Shown here piece by piece: positions 56,774 to 64,000 of a stretch of DNA of 64,000 nt (positions are counted from its first letter, which is position 1; each line of letters starts with the position of its first letter). Position numbers and translations under genes: made by a program. Below the pieces are notes generated by a model. That model made no database searches, was not told the DNA's origin, and saw nothing but the letters and a program-made list of their open reading frames with translations. The stretch comes from Ignavibacteriales bacterium. GTDB taxonomy: Bacteria > Bacteroidota > Ignavibacteria > Ignavibacteriales > Melioribacteraceae. The stretch lies in assembly GCA_020061355.1 (NCBI GenBank), contig JAGUYK010000037.1, positions 62,001 to 126,000 of the forward strand. The letters run 5' to 3'.

Positions 56774-58201
56774 ATGTTACGGATAATCTCTATTATCGTT
56801 CTGATATTTTCTGTTTTGTCATTTTCACAGACAAAGTATTCGGAGATCAATGAGCAAATCAATAAGGGAAATTTTTCGGAGGCGAAAATTATGATTCAGG
56901 ATAAACTGAGGGGTAACGAACTATCTGCAAGTGAAAAGTATGACCTTCAATTTCAGATTGAACTGCTCGACCGTATCCGTCTCGATTTCAGAAGAACTCG
57001 AAGCGATGTAATCAACTCACTAAAAAAATATTATCCCGATCTTACCGATGGAATGCTTCTTAACTGGGAGATGGATAACTCACTCGAAATGAAAATCATT
57101 GATGGCGAAAAACGGTACTTCAATAATGCCGTTCCTAACCTCTTCAGAGTTAACGCCGCAGCAAAAAAAGTTAAGGAAAAGATCGATGGTATCAAGAGAA
57201 GCGAACTGGATATCTTTCTTGAAAAATATATTCCTGAAGTTGTTGAATCGGCTAACAGGACTAAAGAACGGTTTGTCAAACCGGTTAAAATGGGGATCAA
57301 ATATTCACTTACTGTAAAACCGAATGTTGTTCCCGAAGGAGAGATAATACGCTGCTGGCTCCCTTATCCGAAAGAATCCAACCCGCGTCAGTCCGGTATC
57401 CAGCTTATTAGTGTCAATAAAAATGAATATGTGATTGCAGATGATAAGAACCTGCAGAGGACAATCTACATGGAAGAAAGGGCAGTGAAGGATAAACCGA
57501 TAAAATTCGAAATGGAATTAGTATATACATCAAGAGCGGAGTATGTGAACCTGTTTGAAACAGAAAATCCTGTATCATTTAAAAGAAACAGTGAGGTTTT
57601 TTCAGAATTTACGAAAGAGGAGTACCCTCATATTGTTTTTTCCGATCGGATAAAAGAATTGTCCGGAAAAATAGTTGATGATAAAAAAGATCCTGTTCAA
57701 AAATTGAAGAAGATATTTACATGGGTTGATGAAAATACTCCATGGGCAAGTGCAAGGGAATATTCAACTATTCCTAATATTCCTGAATACAGCCTGGATC
57801 ATAAACATGGTGATTGCGGCATTCAAACTTTGCTCTTCATGACATTATGCAGGTATAACGGAATTCCCGCCAAATGGCAGAGCGGCTGGATGATGCATCC
57901 GCCCGAAATTAATCTGCATGATTGGTGTGAAATTTATGTAGATGGTTACGGATGGATTCCCGTTGATCAAAGCTTCGGCATTAAAAATTATCTCGATGAT
58001 TCTCAGAAATATTTTTATCTGGGTGGAATTGATGCATATAGATTTATTGTAAATGACGGATATTCGAAACCGTTGTTTCCTGCAAAGATCTATCCCCGAA
58101 GCGAGACTGTGGATTTTCAGCGCGGTGAAGTAGAGTGGAGAGGGGGCAATTTATATTTTGATAAGTGGAACTACGATATGGATGTCAAATACCTGGAGTG
58201 A
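56774..58201 (+). CDS. Exported transglutaminase-like protein
   Basis: 475 residues. Signal peptide (1-18, ending LSFSQ), a helical N-terminal part (about 20-170), a beta-domain (175-290), and a transglutaminase-like papain fold (about 300-415). The triad is Cys348 (HGDCGIQTLLF), His382 (LHDWCEIYV) and Asp398 (PVDQSFG). It probably cleaves or crosslinks peptide side chains in the periplasm or outside. It is transcribed away from the C39 peptidase gene, with 221 bases between them. Confidence 0.88.
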   Translation: MLRIISIIVLIFSVLSFSQTKYSEINEQINKGNFSEAKIMIQDKLRGNELSASEKYDLQFQIELLDRIRLDFRRTRSDVINSLKKYYPDLTDGMLLNWEMDNSLEMKIIDGEKRYFNNAVPNLFRVNAAAKKVKEKIDGIKRSELDIFLEKYIPEVVESANRTKERFVKPVKMGIKYSLTVKPNVVPEGEIIRCWLPYPKESNPRQSGIQLISVNKNEYVIADDKNLQRTIYMEERAVKDKPIKFEMELVYTSRAEYVNLFETENPVSFKRNSEVFSEFTKEEYPHIVFSDRIKELSGKIVDDKKDPVQKLKKIFTWVDENTPWASAREYSTIPNIPEYSLDHKHGDCGIQTLLFMTLCRYNGIPAKWQSGWMMHPPEINLHDWCEIYVDGYGWIPVDQSFGIKNYLDDSQKYFYLGGIDAYRFIVNDGYSKPLFPAKIYPRSETVDFQRGEVEWRGGNLYFDKWNYDMDVKYLE

Positions 58202-58327
58202 ATTATCTGCCGGCACACTATTGTAGAATTCCGGGTTACTGATTATTAGCTTACCCCGACTTGTCAGTGAGAATTCCGGGCGGGTCTTTTATTAGCGGTT
58301 TTATATTTTTTCGCCTGCTTGATAATA

Positions 58328-58945
58328 CTATTTATATTCTGCAATCATTACGGAAAACGTCATATCATAGTTCACCTTATCAGCTCCTTTCATTAACAAC
58401 CTCTGCCCCTTCAATAATCTCATTTCATTTCTATCTAATAATCTCTTAATGTAATCCAGAGAATGCTTATATATCGGCACTCCCCAGTCTGTCATTTCTT
58501 TTTTGTATTCTTCTGTTGTCGTGCCGGGTGAAACCGTGAAGGCAAATATCCCTCCTTTTTTTATTACTCTTGCCACTTCTGAAAATAAATTTCCCAGATC
58601 ACCAAGGAAATGAAAAACACCGCAGCAGATTATATGATTAAAATAATGATCATCATATGGTATTCTGCTGATGGATAAATTATGCAGCTTCAACTCCTCT
58701 GTAAATGATTTTGATCTGCAGATGTTTAGCATATCCTCTGACATATCCAGTCCGTAAACTTTTAATCCGATTTTAGAAAAATTAATTGACGCTAAGCCGG
58801 TTCCAATTCCAAGATCAAGTATTTTCTCGCCCGATTTAACATATTCATAGCTCATTCCGAATATTACATCGTGACTGTGGCTGTCATATTCATTTACCTT
58901 TTGGTCATAACTGTCTGCTTCCTCTTTATAATCATATTCATTCAT
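58328..58945 (-). CDS. Class I SAM-dependent methyltransferase (cassette gene)
   Basis: 205 residues. The SAM motif LDLGIGTGLASINFSKIG is at about 43-60, with VYGLDMSEDML and the motif FNHIICCGVFHFLGDL. It belongs to the Methyltransf_11-type small-molecule methyltransferases; the substrate is unknown. It is the leftmost gene of the minus-strand cassette-like region and starts 29 bases from attC-like site C. No attC-like site follows its stop, so it may be the last cassette or lie at the array boundary. Confidence 0.85.
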   Translation of the reverse strand: MNEYDYKEEADSYDQKVNEYDSHSHDVIFGMSYEYVKSGEKILDLGIGTGLASINFSKIGLKVYGLDMSEDMLNICRSKSFTEELKLHNLSISRIPYDDHYFNHIICCGVFHFLGDLGNLFSEVARVIKKGGIFAFTVSPGTTTEEYKKEMTDWGVPIYKHSLDYIKRLLDRNEMRLLKGQRLLMKGADKVNYDMTFSVMIAEYK

Positions 58946-58973
58946 ATCATTACTCTATTTATTTGAGTTTGCC

Positions 58974-59146
58974 ATATATCGTTGTTGCCGATAAGCGGCG
59001 CCACAATTTATCCGCAACAATGATTAAGTAATTCTGTTTCAAAAAACCAGAAAATACCAACTCAACAATAACTGCTAATACCACGACCGACTACAGTTTA
59101 CCCACCGTATTTTTGGCGGGCGTTCCGCTTGAGATGCTGGTTATAT
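58974..59146 (-). repeat. attC-like recombination site C
   Basis: The left arm (58974-59002) reads ATATATCGTTGTTGCCGATA then AGCGGCGCC. The right arm (59115-59146) reads GGCGGGCGTTCCGCTTGAGA then TGCTGGTTATAT. Read against the reverse complement of the left arm, both share GGCG, CCGCTT and a TATA end. The right arm has an extra G after CCGCTT, like the extrahelical base of integron attC sites. The loop is about 110 bases. Confidence 0.6.
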
Positions 59147-59192
59147 TGTTTTTTTTCAAATCTTGAAACCAAAGCTTAATTAATCAACTGTA

Positions 59193-60230
59193 TCATTTAA
59201 GAATTTTTAACCAATCCCTCATTGTTTCAAGATATCCAGGAGCGATTTCAATCTTATTATTTGCTAGTCTTTCATCCGATTCTTTCATACAACCAGTTTC
59301 TGAAAAGGTTATAGTATGATCTGCGTTTGGAAATATTTTTATAATAAAATCATTATTGCCTGCCTTAGTTAACGCTTGTCTGTATGCATTTTCAGATTGT
59401 TTAACATTTATTTGTGAATCTTTTTCTCCGAAAATAATTAAAACCGGAAACTTAATATTTGCCAGTAAGGTGATTGGATCCAAATAAAAATTATTATCTG
59501 GGCCTGTGTATGGAACAAATTTTTCTTCTGAAATTATACCGCCCCATTTAAGAGTTGATTTAATATAAGATTGCTCACTTATCGGTTTTGCATTTTCTAA
59601 ATATTCCTCATAACTTTTTGCATAAGAACGCTTTCTGAACAGATCAGCATATTTTGTTGCTTCCTCTTCTAATAATCCCTCGCAAATTAATTGCTGCTTT
59701 AGGAGATAAGCAGATTGCTCAACGCTGTTTTCTCCGGCACAAGATACAGCTATCATATACGATATATCTTTAGACTTAGAAATTGCATGTGGCATTACCC
59801 AACCTGCCTGACTTATACCCCATAATCCGATAAAATTTGTATCTATGTCGCTTCTATTTTTTAAGTACTCAATTCCAGCTAATAATACCTCCGCTCTTTC
59901 CTCCATTATCTTATTTCTGTTGTATTTCCCTTTTGAATTACCAACACCAGGTTTATCCCAACTTAAACAAGCAAATCCGGCATCTGTAAATGCTTTCCAC
60001 AAGAATTGATAAAATCCAAAACCTCTGCAATCCCAGGGTCCATCTCCGTGAACAAGAATTACAACAGGATAAGGAGGTTCTGAATTTGGTTTTATTAGTA
60101 ATCCGGAAAGATCCCAATTATCCTTTTGAAAAGAGATAGGTTCTTCTTTATATGTTTGAGCATTTGTTACAAAATTACTTAGCAGGCCTGTTAACAAAAT
60201 AATATGCATAATTTTAAGTTGGGTCACCAT
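59193..60230 (-). CDS. Exported alpha/beta hydrolase (cassette gene)
   Basis: 345 residues from the ATG at 60230, chosen because GGAG lies six bases upstream; an in-frame codon 24 bases earlier lacks a site. Signal peptide (ending VTNAQ). The hydrolase fold shows the oxyanion HGDGPW, nucleophile Ser140 (GISQAG), the acid region GEKDSQI and catalytic His in NADHTI. It resembles dienelactone hydrolase/acyl-peptidase-like esterases. The substrate is unknown. attC-like site C follows its stop by 46 bases, and site B precedes its start by 82. Confidence 0.87.
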   Translation of the reverse strand: MVTQLKIMHIILLTGLLSNFVTNAQTYKEEPISFQKDNWDLSGLLIKPNSEPPYPVVILVHGDGPWDCRGFGFYQFLWKAFTDAGFACLSWDKPGVGNSKGKYNRNKIMEERAEVLLAGIEYLKNRSDIDTNFIGLWGISQAGWVMPHAISKSKDISYMIAVSCAGENSVEQSAYLLKQQLICEGLLEEEATKYADLFRKRSYAKSYEEYLENAKPISEQSYIKSTLKWGGIISEEKFVPYTGPDNNFYLDPITLLANIKFPVLIIFGEKDSQINVKQSENAYRQALTKAGNNDFIIKIFPNADHTITFSETGCMKESDERLANNKIEIAPGYLETMRDWLKILK

Positions 60231-60311
60231 TTCGATCTCCAATTTTAAATACAATTTAATATTATCAACTGTAAAAGAATAATTATTTTTTGTTAGTCTT
60301 ATTTACAACAA

Positions 60312-60546
60312 TATAACGTCGTTGCGCTTAGCCCGCCGCCCATAACAACAATGCAACAATTATCAACGCAACTTTATTTTTAAAACCTGCCCGCCAATCT
60401 TAATGGCGGGTCAGTTTTGTATTGCCATCACACTTTTAAGAACAACCAACTCTGAAAAAATTAAACCCGAATAAATCACTACGACCGATTCGAACCTGCT
60501 TGCCGGCAGGCAGGGAAGCGGTCGGGCTGAGACGCGGGTTATATAG
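60312..60546 (-). repeat. attC-like recombination site B
   Basis: The left arm (60312-60340) reads TATAACGTCGTTGCGCTTAG then CCCGCCGCC. The right arm (about 60519-60546) contains GGTCGGGCTGAGACGCGGGT then TATATAG. The reverse complement of the left arm gives GGCGGGCTAAGCGCAACG then ACGTTATA, pairing with the right arm through CGGGCT and GTTATA. The right arm ends three bases from the stop of the gene at 60550, as attC sites do in cassettes. At about 235 bases it is longer than most attC sites, partly from a palindromic repeat inside its loop. Confidence 0.62.
60495..60514. repeat. Dispersed palindromic repeat, copy 2
   Basis: CCTGCTTGCCGGCAGGCAGG, an almost perfect palindrome inside the loop of attC-like site B. 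It matches 50470-50489 at 16 of 20 positions. Confidence 0.6.
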
Positions 60547-60549
60547 CAA

Positions 60550-61008
60550 CTAATTATTTACTGAATCGGCAATTGCATTTTTTGAATAAATAAAACTGAT
60601 TGAAATTCCGAATATTGCGGCAATAGCTAAAAGATAGAGCCCGAATCCCACACTAACTTTTTCACCAAAGCCAAATGAGTAACCTTCACCCATAATTACG
60701 GTACCAAAATTATCTGGGAAGGTCATAATATTTACAATTACACAAGCAACTATCAATATTGATAATAGTGCACTTGAAGTCTTTATCATATTAATATTCT
60801 TGAATATTTTTATCTGTATCAACAGAAAAAAAATGAAATATAGAGAAGCTAAAACAACAGTGACATAATTTGGAATAGTTAATAACAGATACATACCTTC
60901 AGAAAAGGCCGTACCAATTTTTGTTTCAGTTGTTGCCCATGGGAAGAAGTGAAGAATCAACATAGCCAATCCTATAATAATTCCAACGATAGAAACATTC
61001 TTTTTCAT
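60550..61008 (-). CDS. Small four-helix membrane protein (cassette gene)
   Basis: 152 residues from the ATG at 61008, which has AAGGTGAG four bases upstream; a GTG three codons earlier overlaps that site. There are four hydrophobic helices, including SIVGIIIGLAMLILHFFPWA and a C-terminal GLYLLAIAAIFGISISFIY. No family is recognised. Single-gene units of this kind with unknown membrane proteins are usual in integron cassettes. It is framed by attC-like sites B (3') and A (5'). Confidence 0.75.
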   Translation of the reverse strand: MKKNVSIVGIIIGLAMLILHFFPWATTETKIGTAFSEGMYLLLTIPNYVTVVLASLYFIFFLLIQIKIFKNINMIKTSSALLSILIVACVIVNIMTFPDNFGTVIMGEGYSFGFGEKVSVGFGLYLLAIAAIFGISISFIYSKNAIADSVNN

Positions 61009-61046
61009 AATACTCACCTTTTGATAAATAAATAAATACTTTGCTA

Positions 61047-61286
61047 TATAACGGCGTTGCCGCTAACCGGCAGCCCAGAACACCAATGCCAATTAACCGC
61101 AACAACTTTTTATTTATAAAAATGTTTCTTGGAACTAACAACCTTAAAGAGCAACTTTTTTTTTAACCAACCACAATTATTATAAAAATGCCGAACTGTC
61201 CCGTCTTTCGGGATCCCGCTTTGCGGGAAAAAACTGTTTACCCGGCAGTTTTTTGCCGGGCTGTCCGTGTTGAGCGGCTGGTATAA
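61047..61286 (-). repeat. attC-like recombination site A
   Basis: The left arm (61047-61078) reads TATAACGGCGTTGCCGCTAA then CCGGCAGCCCAG. The right arm (61254-61286) reads TGCCGGGCTGTCCGTGTTGA then GCGGCTGGTATAA. Pairing covers GGGCTG, CCG, AGCGGC and the TATA end; the right arm has one extra G (TTGAGCGGC against TTAGCGGC). The loop holds two hairpins, TCCCGC/GCGGGA (61214-61228) and CCCGGCA/TGCCGGG (61241-61260). At about 240 bases it is long for attC. Confidence 0.6.
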
Positions 61287-61486
61287 GCGTTATTATAATT
61301 TGAATTATTTATTTATCTCACAATATTCCATCCTTGTAATATTATATCAGGGATATTATAAGAAATCTTATTTTTTTTATTGCTCCTATCGTATATTTTT
61401 TTAATTCCTTCTGTTTCAACTCTTCAAGTATTTTTGTTTAGCCCAAATAAATAATGTCTTTCTATTGTTCATTGACCAATCATATA

Positions 61487-63193
61487 TCAATTGCCACTTT
61501 TTATATTTTCTTTTAATGCCATCAGTTCAAGCTTCATCTTTGCGTAATTGTGAGCAGGATTGAGCTGAAGGCAGTGGTTATACATCGTTTTCGCCCCACC
61601 CAACCGTCCTCGGGATTCAAGCTGAACCGCCAGGGAATAGCATAGATCTATTGATTCCGGGTACTCACTAACGGCAAAAGCCAGGTAGTCTATAAGGTCG
61701 TCCGTGCTTTTCTTTTTATCAGACAAAAATTTATTATAGAAATCGGTGAGAAATTTCTCCAGATTATAACCGCTTTTCAGCAATGTTTGTTTTTCCGAAT
61801 GGTATGTTTCTTTCATCCCGGGAATTACAGCATCAGTATAAGCTTGTTCCAATTTTTTTTCTAATGTATTTACCAGATTTAAAATCATATCATAATTCTT
61901 TACTGCTTCCATCGCCGGATCAATATTACTACGGTACTCTGCCGCTGTCATTTCTGTTAAAATATCGGGAGCATTGAAGATATTAAAATCAAAAGGTTCC
62001 GAATCCTGGTAATAATCGATTGAACACCGGATTTCAATTTGAGGATGGTTGGGAAGCCTGAAACCCCTGCCGGCACCATAGTGGTTTGGACGGCCCGAGG
62101 CAGGTTCACCTATTATTGTAATATTAGTATATCTTTTCAATACAGTAGCTAAATGTACTGCGGCAGAAAAAGTTACCCGGCCTGTTATCAGAAATAGTCT
62201 GTCTGGTTTGTCAATATGAGGTCTTGCTAAAATTCCCTTTAGTAAAGGTAGTTCCACATGATTGCCACCGGTGTTTTTCCTTATATCGATCACAATCTTT
62301 TCCGCTGCGCTCCGGTCGAAAGCTTCAAAAAACTGCCCGCATAATTTACCAAACGAATTCTCATCATCTGCATCGCCGTAGGGAAAATTAAGCGAGTTGA
62401 TTTGAAGAAACATTATTTTTTCTTCGGGTATATATTCAAACCAGAAACTTTTGTCTTTGTTTTGCAACCATAACGGCAGTACATTCTCCGCCTTTTCATT
62501 CATTGCAACAAGCCCATTGCTGGATTGGGGATACCAGGTATCGGCTAAAAATCCCGCCATGTTCATAAAAGAGACCGCGCCTATATGAGCTTTGATTTCC
62601 TCGTTGCCGGCATTTTGCAGTACAAATTCTATTGAGTTCATATCCTTAACGGCACCCGCCTTTTTTAACATCTCGGCAATACCTAATGAGTAGAAGAGGA
62701 ATTTCCGTTCTCCGTATTTGTTGTCGTGACTCCACATTTTGCCTAGTTTGGAGGTTACTTCAGATATAGACATGTTTCCGATTTTTTTTACCTTCAAACC
62801 TACCAACTCTTTATACTGCGGCAGCCCTGCTATTACATAGATTCCGTCTTTAAATTGATACTGGATGATTGGCAGCAGGTGGAATGACTGTACCAGCCAC
62901 TGAGGATCCGAACGTTCAAAAGCCCATTGCGTATGACCATCCTGCAAAGTTGCCAGCAATTCCGATATCGATAATACTATATCTACATTGCTCAAATTCA
63001 GAATTTCGTTGTATAACTTTTCTTTTAATTTATAGAACTCTTCCTTGGGAAAAAAAGCATAGGGATTCGGATGCATGATTTCGATTCTTTGTACCAGATA
63101 ATCCAGGTCGTCTCTCCATGCGTCTGTCTGTTGATCTTGGGCATAAATGATACTCACCAGCATTAAATAACCGATAAGAAAAAGGTTTTTCAT
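61487..63193 (-). CDS. Exported S41-family peptidase with C-terminal TPR (cassette gene)
   Basis: 568 residues. Signal peptide (1-18, ending SIIYAQ), an N-terminal helical part (25-200), the S41 serine-peptidase fold (about 250-410) with nucleophile Ser343 (GRVTFSAAVHLA) and EPASGRPNHYG, and a C-terminal TPR-like hairpin (about 525-560). The tail-type S41 enzymes cut unstructured C-termini; here the substrate is unknown. AAAGGGAAA precedes the ATG. It is large for a cassette gene. A 200-base AT-rich spacer lies between its stop and attC-like site A. Confidence 0.85.
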   Translation of the reverse strand: MKNLFLIGYLMLVSIIYAQDQQTDAWRDDLDYLVQRIEIMHPNPYAFFPKEEFYKLKEKLYNEILNLSNVDIVLSISELLATLQDGHTQWAFERSDPQWLVQSFHLLPIIQYQFKDGIYVIAGLPQYKELVGLKVKKIGNMSISEVTSKLGKMWSHDNKYGERKFLFYSLGIAEMLKKAGAVKDMNSIEFVLQNAGNEEIKAHIGAVSFMNMAGFLADTWYPQSSNGLVAMNEKAENVLPLWLQNKDKSFWFEYIPEEKIMFLQINSLNFPYGDADDENSFGKLCGQFFEAFDRSAAEKIVIDIRKNTGGNHVELPLLKGILARPHIDKPDRLFLITGRVTFSAAVHLATVLKRYTNITIIGEPASGRPNHYGAGRGFRLPNHPQIEIRCSIDYYQDSEPFDFNIFNAPDILTEMTAAEYRSNIDPAMEAVKNYDMILNLVNTLEKKLEQAYTDAVIPGMKETYHSEKQTLLKSGYNLEKFLTDFYNKFLSDKKKSTDDLIDYLAFAVSEYPESIDLCYSLAVQLESRGRLGGAKTMYNHCLQLNPAHNYAKMKLELMALKENIKSGN

Positions 63194-63411
63194 ATTGATT
63201 TCCCTTTATGATTATTCATTTTTATTCAATCATTACCGCTGTTTTTTATAGAGCATAATGTTAGCGTATAATCATTTTTTTTACTGCTAAAAAGAGGTAA
63301 AAAAACAATTGCGCATATATTAAATTTATGAGAAAGTGCGATTTATTCAAATAATTCTACTACTGGATTAATAGCTTCATTAATTACATCTTTTTGAAAT
63401 ATCTATGAGCT

Positions 63412-63437
63412 TATAACGACGTTTTTTTTAAGCCGCC
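63412..63437 (-). repeat. One-armed attC-like site D
   Basis: TATAACGACG followed by eight T, then AAGCCGCC, matches the left arms of sites A and B (TATAACGnCG ... TAA ... CCGCC) but has a T-run in place of the G/C core. No matching right arm was found between 63450 and 63650. It cuts into the end of the PD40 gene fragment. Confidence 0.55.
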
Positions 63438-63637
63438 TCCCAGCATTTTTCTGTTAATATTATTCCAGAAGCGAATACTTGTGGTGCGGATGTAGGTGGA
63501 GTCTGTCCAAAATAAGGTCCTTTTAAAAACGGAAAATCTTTTTGCTCAGCATGGCAAAATGTTATTGTACTTTCAAATAACAATAAAGCTGCTAATAAAA
63601 TTGGTTTAATGTCTTCACCTTTCATCCTTAGAAACAT
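63428..63637 (-). pseudogene. Truncated PD40/TolB-like propeller protein (N-terminal 60 residues)
   Basis: 69 codons. A signal peptide (ending TFCHAEQ) is followed by FLKGPYFGQTPPTSAPQVFA, the typical opening of PD40 beta-propeller proteins (PYLGQKPPG...EIFAPGI in other members). The propeller itself is absent. The final nine codons and the stop come from the attC-like arm at 63412-63437. The gene was cut off by recombination at that site. The start codon is not certain; an ATG four codons later also opens the signal peptide. Confidence 0.7.
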
Positions 63638-63651
63638 TACATCTTAATTGA

Positions 63652-64000
63652 CTAATCTTTTTTTAGTTGTTTCAATTTATCCACAACGGTTTTATTACTA
63701 GGGTTTATCTGTAATGATTTCTCGAAGTTTTTTATAGCAAGTTGTTTATTGCCTGTATTCTCATATGCTGTAGCTAATTTACTGAAAGCTCTTGCGGAAT
63801 TCGGAAAATCATTTGTAGCGAGGATAAAAATTTTTGTTGCATCCTGATACTTTTTTTCCATCAAAAATTCATCTCCAAGTGCTATTAAAAATATTTCGGT
63901 GATAGGGGTTGGATTATTTTGTCTTTCACTATTATAAAACTTTAATCCTTTTTCAACTCCTTCCATGCAAAAAAGATATGCCCATTTCTTAATGATACCA
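63652..64000 (-). CDS. TPR-containing protein, C-terminal part (5' end outside window)
   Basis: The frame stays open to the right edge, so the ATG at 63966 is probably internal. At least two TPR units are visible (LIALGDEFLMEKKYQDATKI and AFSKLATAYENTGNKQLAIK), ending NFEKSLQINPSNKTVVDKL and a Lys-rich tail. TPR tails like this follow alpha/beta hydrolase, beta-lactamase or DUF3471 domains in related bacteria; the missing part will decide. It ends 14 bases before the PD40 fragment. Confidence 0.75.
   Translation of the reverse strand, partial: GIIKKWAYLFCMEGVEKGLKFYNSERQNNPTPITEIFLIALGDEFLMEKKYQDATKIFILATNDFPNSARAFSKLATAYENTGNKQLAIKNFEKSLQINPSNKTVVDKLKQLKKD

Noticed and set aside
60485..60500. 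Sequence whose reverse complement contains GGTTCGAATC, like a tRNA T-loop
   Set aside because: The flanking bases do not form a five-pair T-stem, and no acceptor stem or anticodon arm can be drawn. It belongs to the right part of attC-like site B.

Overview
The window looks like a chromosome segment of an AT-rich member of the Ignavibacteriota (Bacteroidota/Chlorobiota superphylum). Four secreted proteins end in type IX secretion (T9SS) sorting domains, three of them with the QNYPNPFNP signature. A PorU-like gingipain-family sortase, a TPR / DUF4292 / EnvC-like gene trio and many Shine-Dalgarno-led exported proteins fit the same group. No rRNA, tRNA, CRISPR array, transposase or integrase was found.

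Layout. 0-5 kb: an anchored multihaem cytochrome (5' end outside the window), a polytopic membrane protein, and a nine-haem cytochrome with a T9SS sorting domain. 5-12 kb: cysS, three envelope proteins (beta-barrel, Tyr/Ser-rich lipoprotein, FadL/PorV-like), rsgA and an ATP-grasp enzyme. 12-25 kb: an envelope run with a TPR lipoprotein, a DUF4292 lipoprotein, an EnvC-like murein hydrolase activator, four glycosyltransferase genes and porU. PorU attaches T9SS cargo to a surface glycolipid, so glycosyltransferases beside it make sense. 25-29.3 kb: a scarred region with a MazEF toxin-antitoxin pair, a decayed ric (iron-sulfur repair) gene, a quinol-dependent nitric oxide reductase, and a remnant that joins the last codons of a second porU to the last codons of a second envC-like gene.

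29-35 kb: a T9SS-sorted BNR-repeat protein and a five-gene minus-strand operon of unknown function (beta-sandwich protein, outer-membrane protein, duplicated membrane domain, zinc ribbon, small membrane protein). 35-47.4 kb: exported NagA-like and nitrilase-like enzymes, a HAD phosphatase, a degenerate phosphoesterase fused to a PQQ propeller, an intact phosphoesterase, and an acetate-uptake module (Cache-PAS-CBS-nucleotidyltransferase regulator, DUF485, ActP-like symporter, porin-like protein). 47.4-58.2 kb: small cytosolic and exported enzymes, a SpoIIE-type phosphatase, a T9SS-sorted C39-like peptidase and an exported transglutaminase-like protein.

58.3-64 kb: this region differs in kind. 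Single minus-strand genes (methyltransferase, alpha/beta hydrolase, small membrane protein, S41 peptidase) alternate with long imperfect inverted repeats whose arms look like integron attC sites. A fourth, one-armed site truncates a PD40-type gene. I read it as a gene-cassette array; any integrase would lie to the right of the window.
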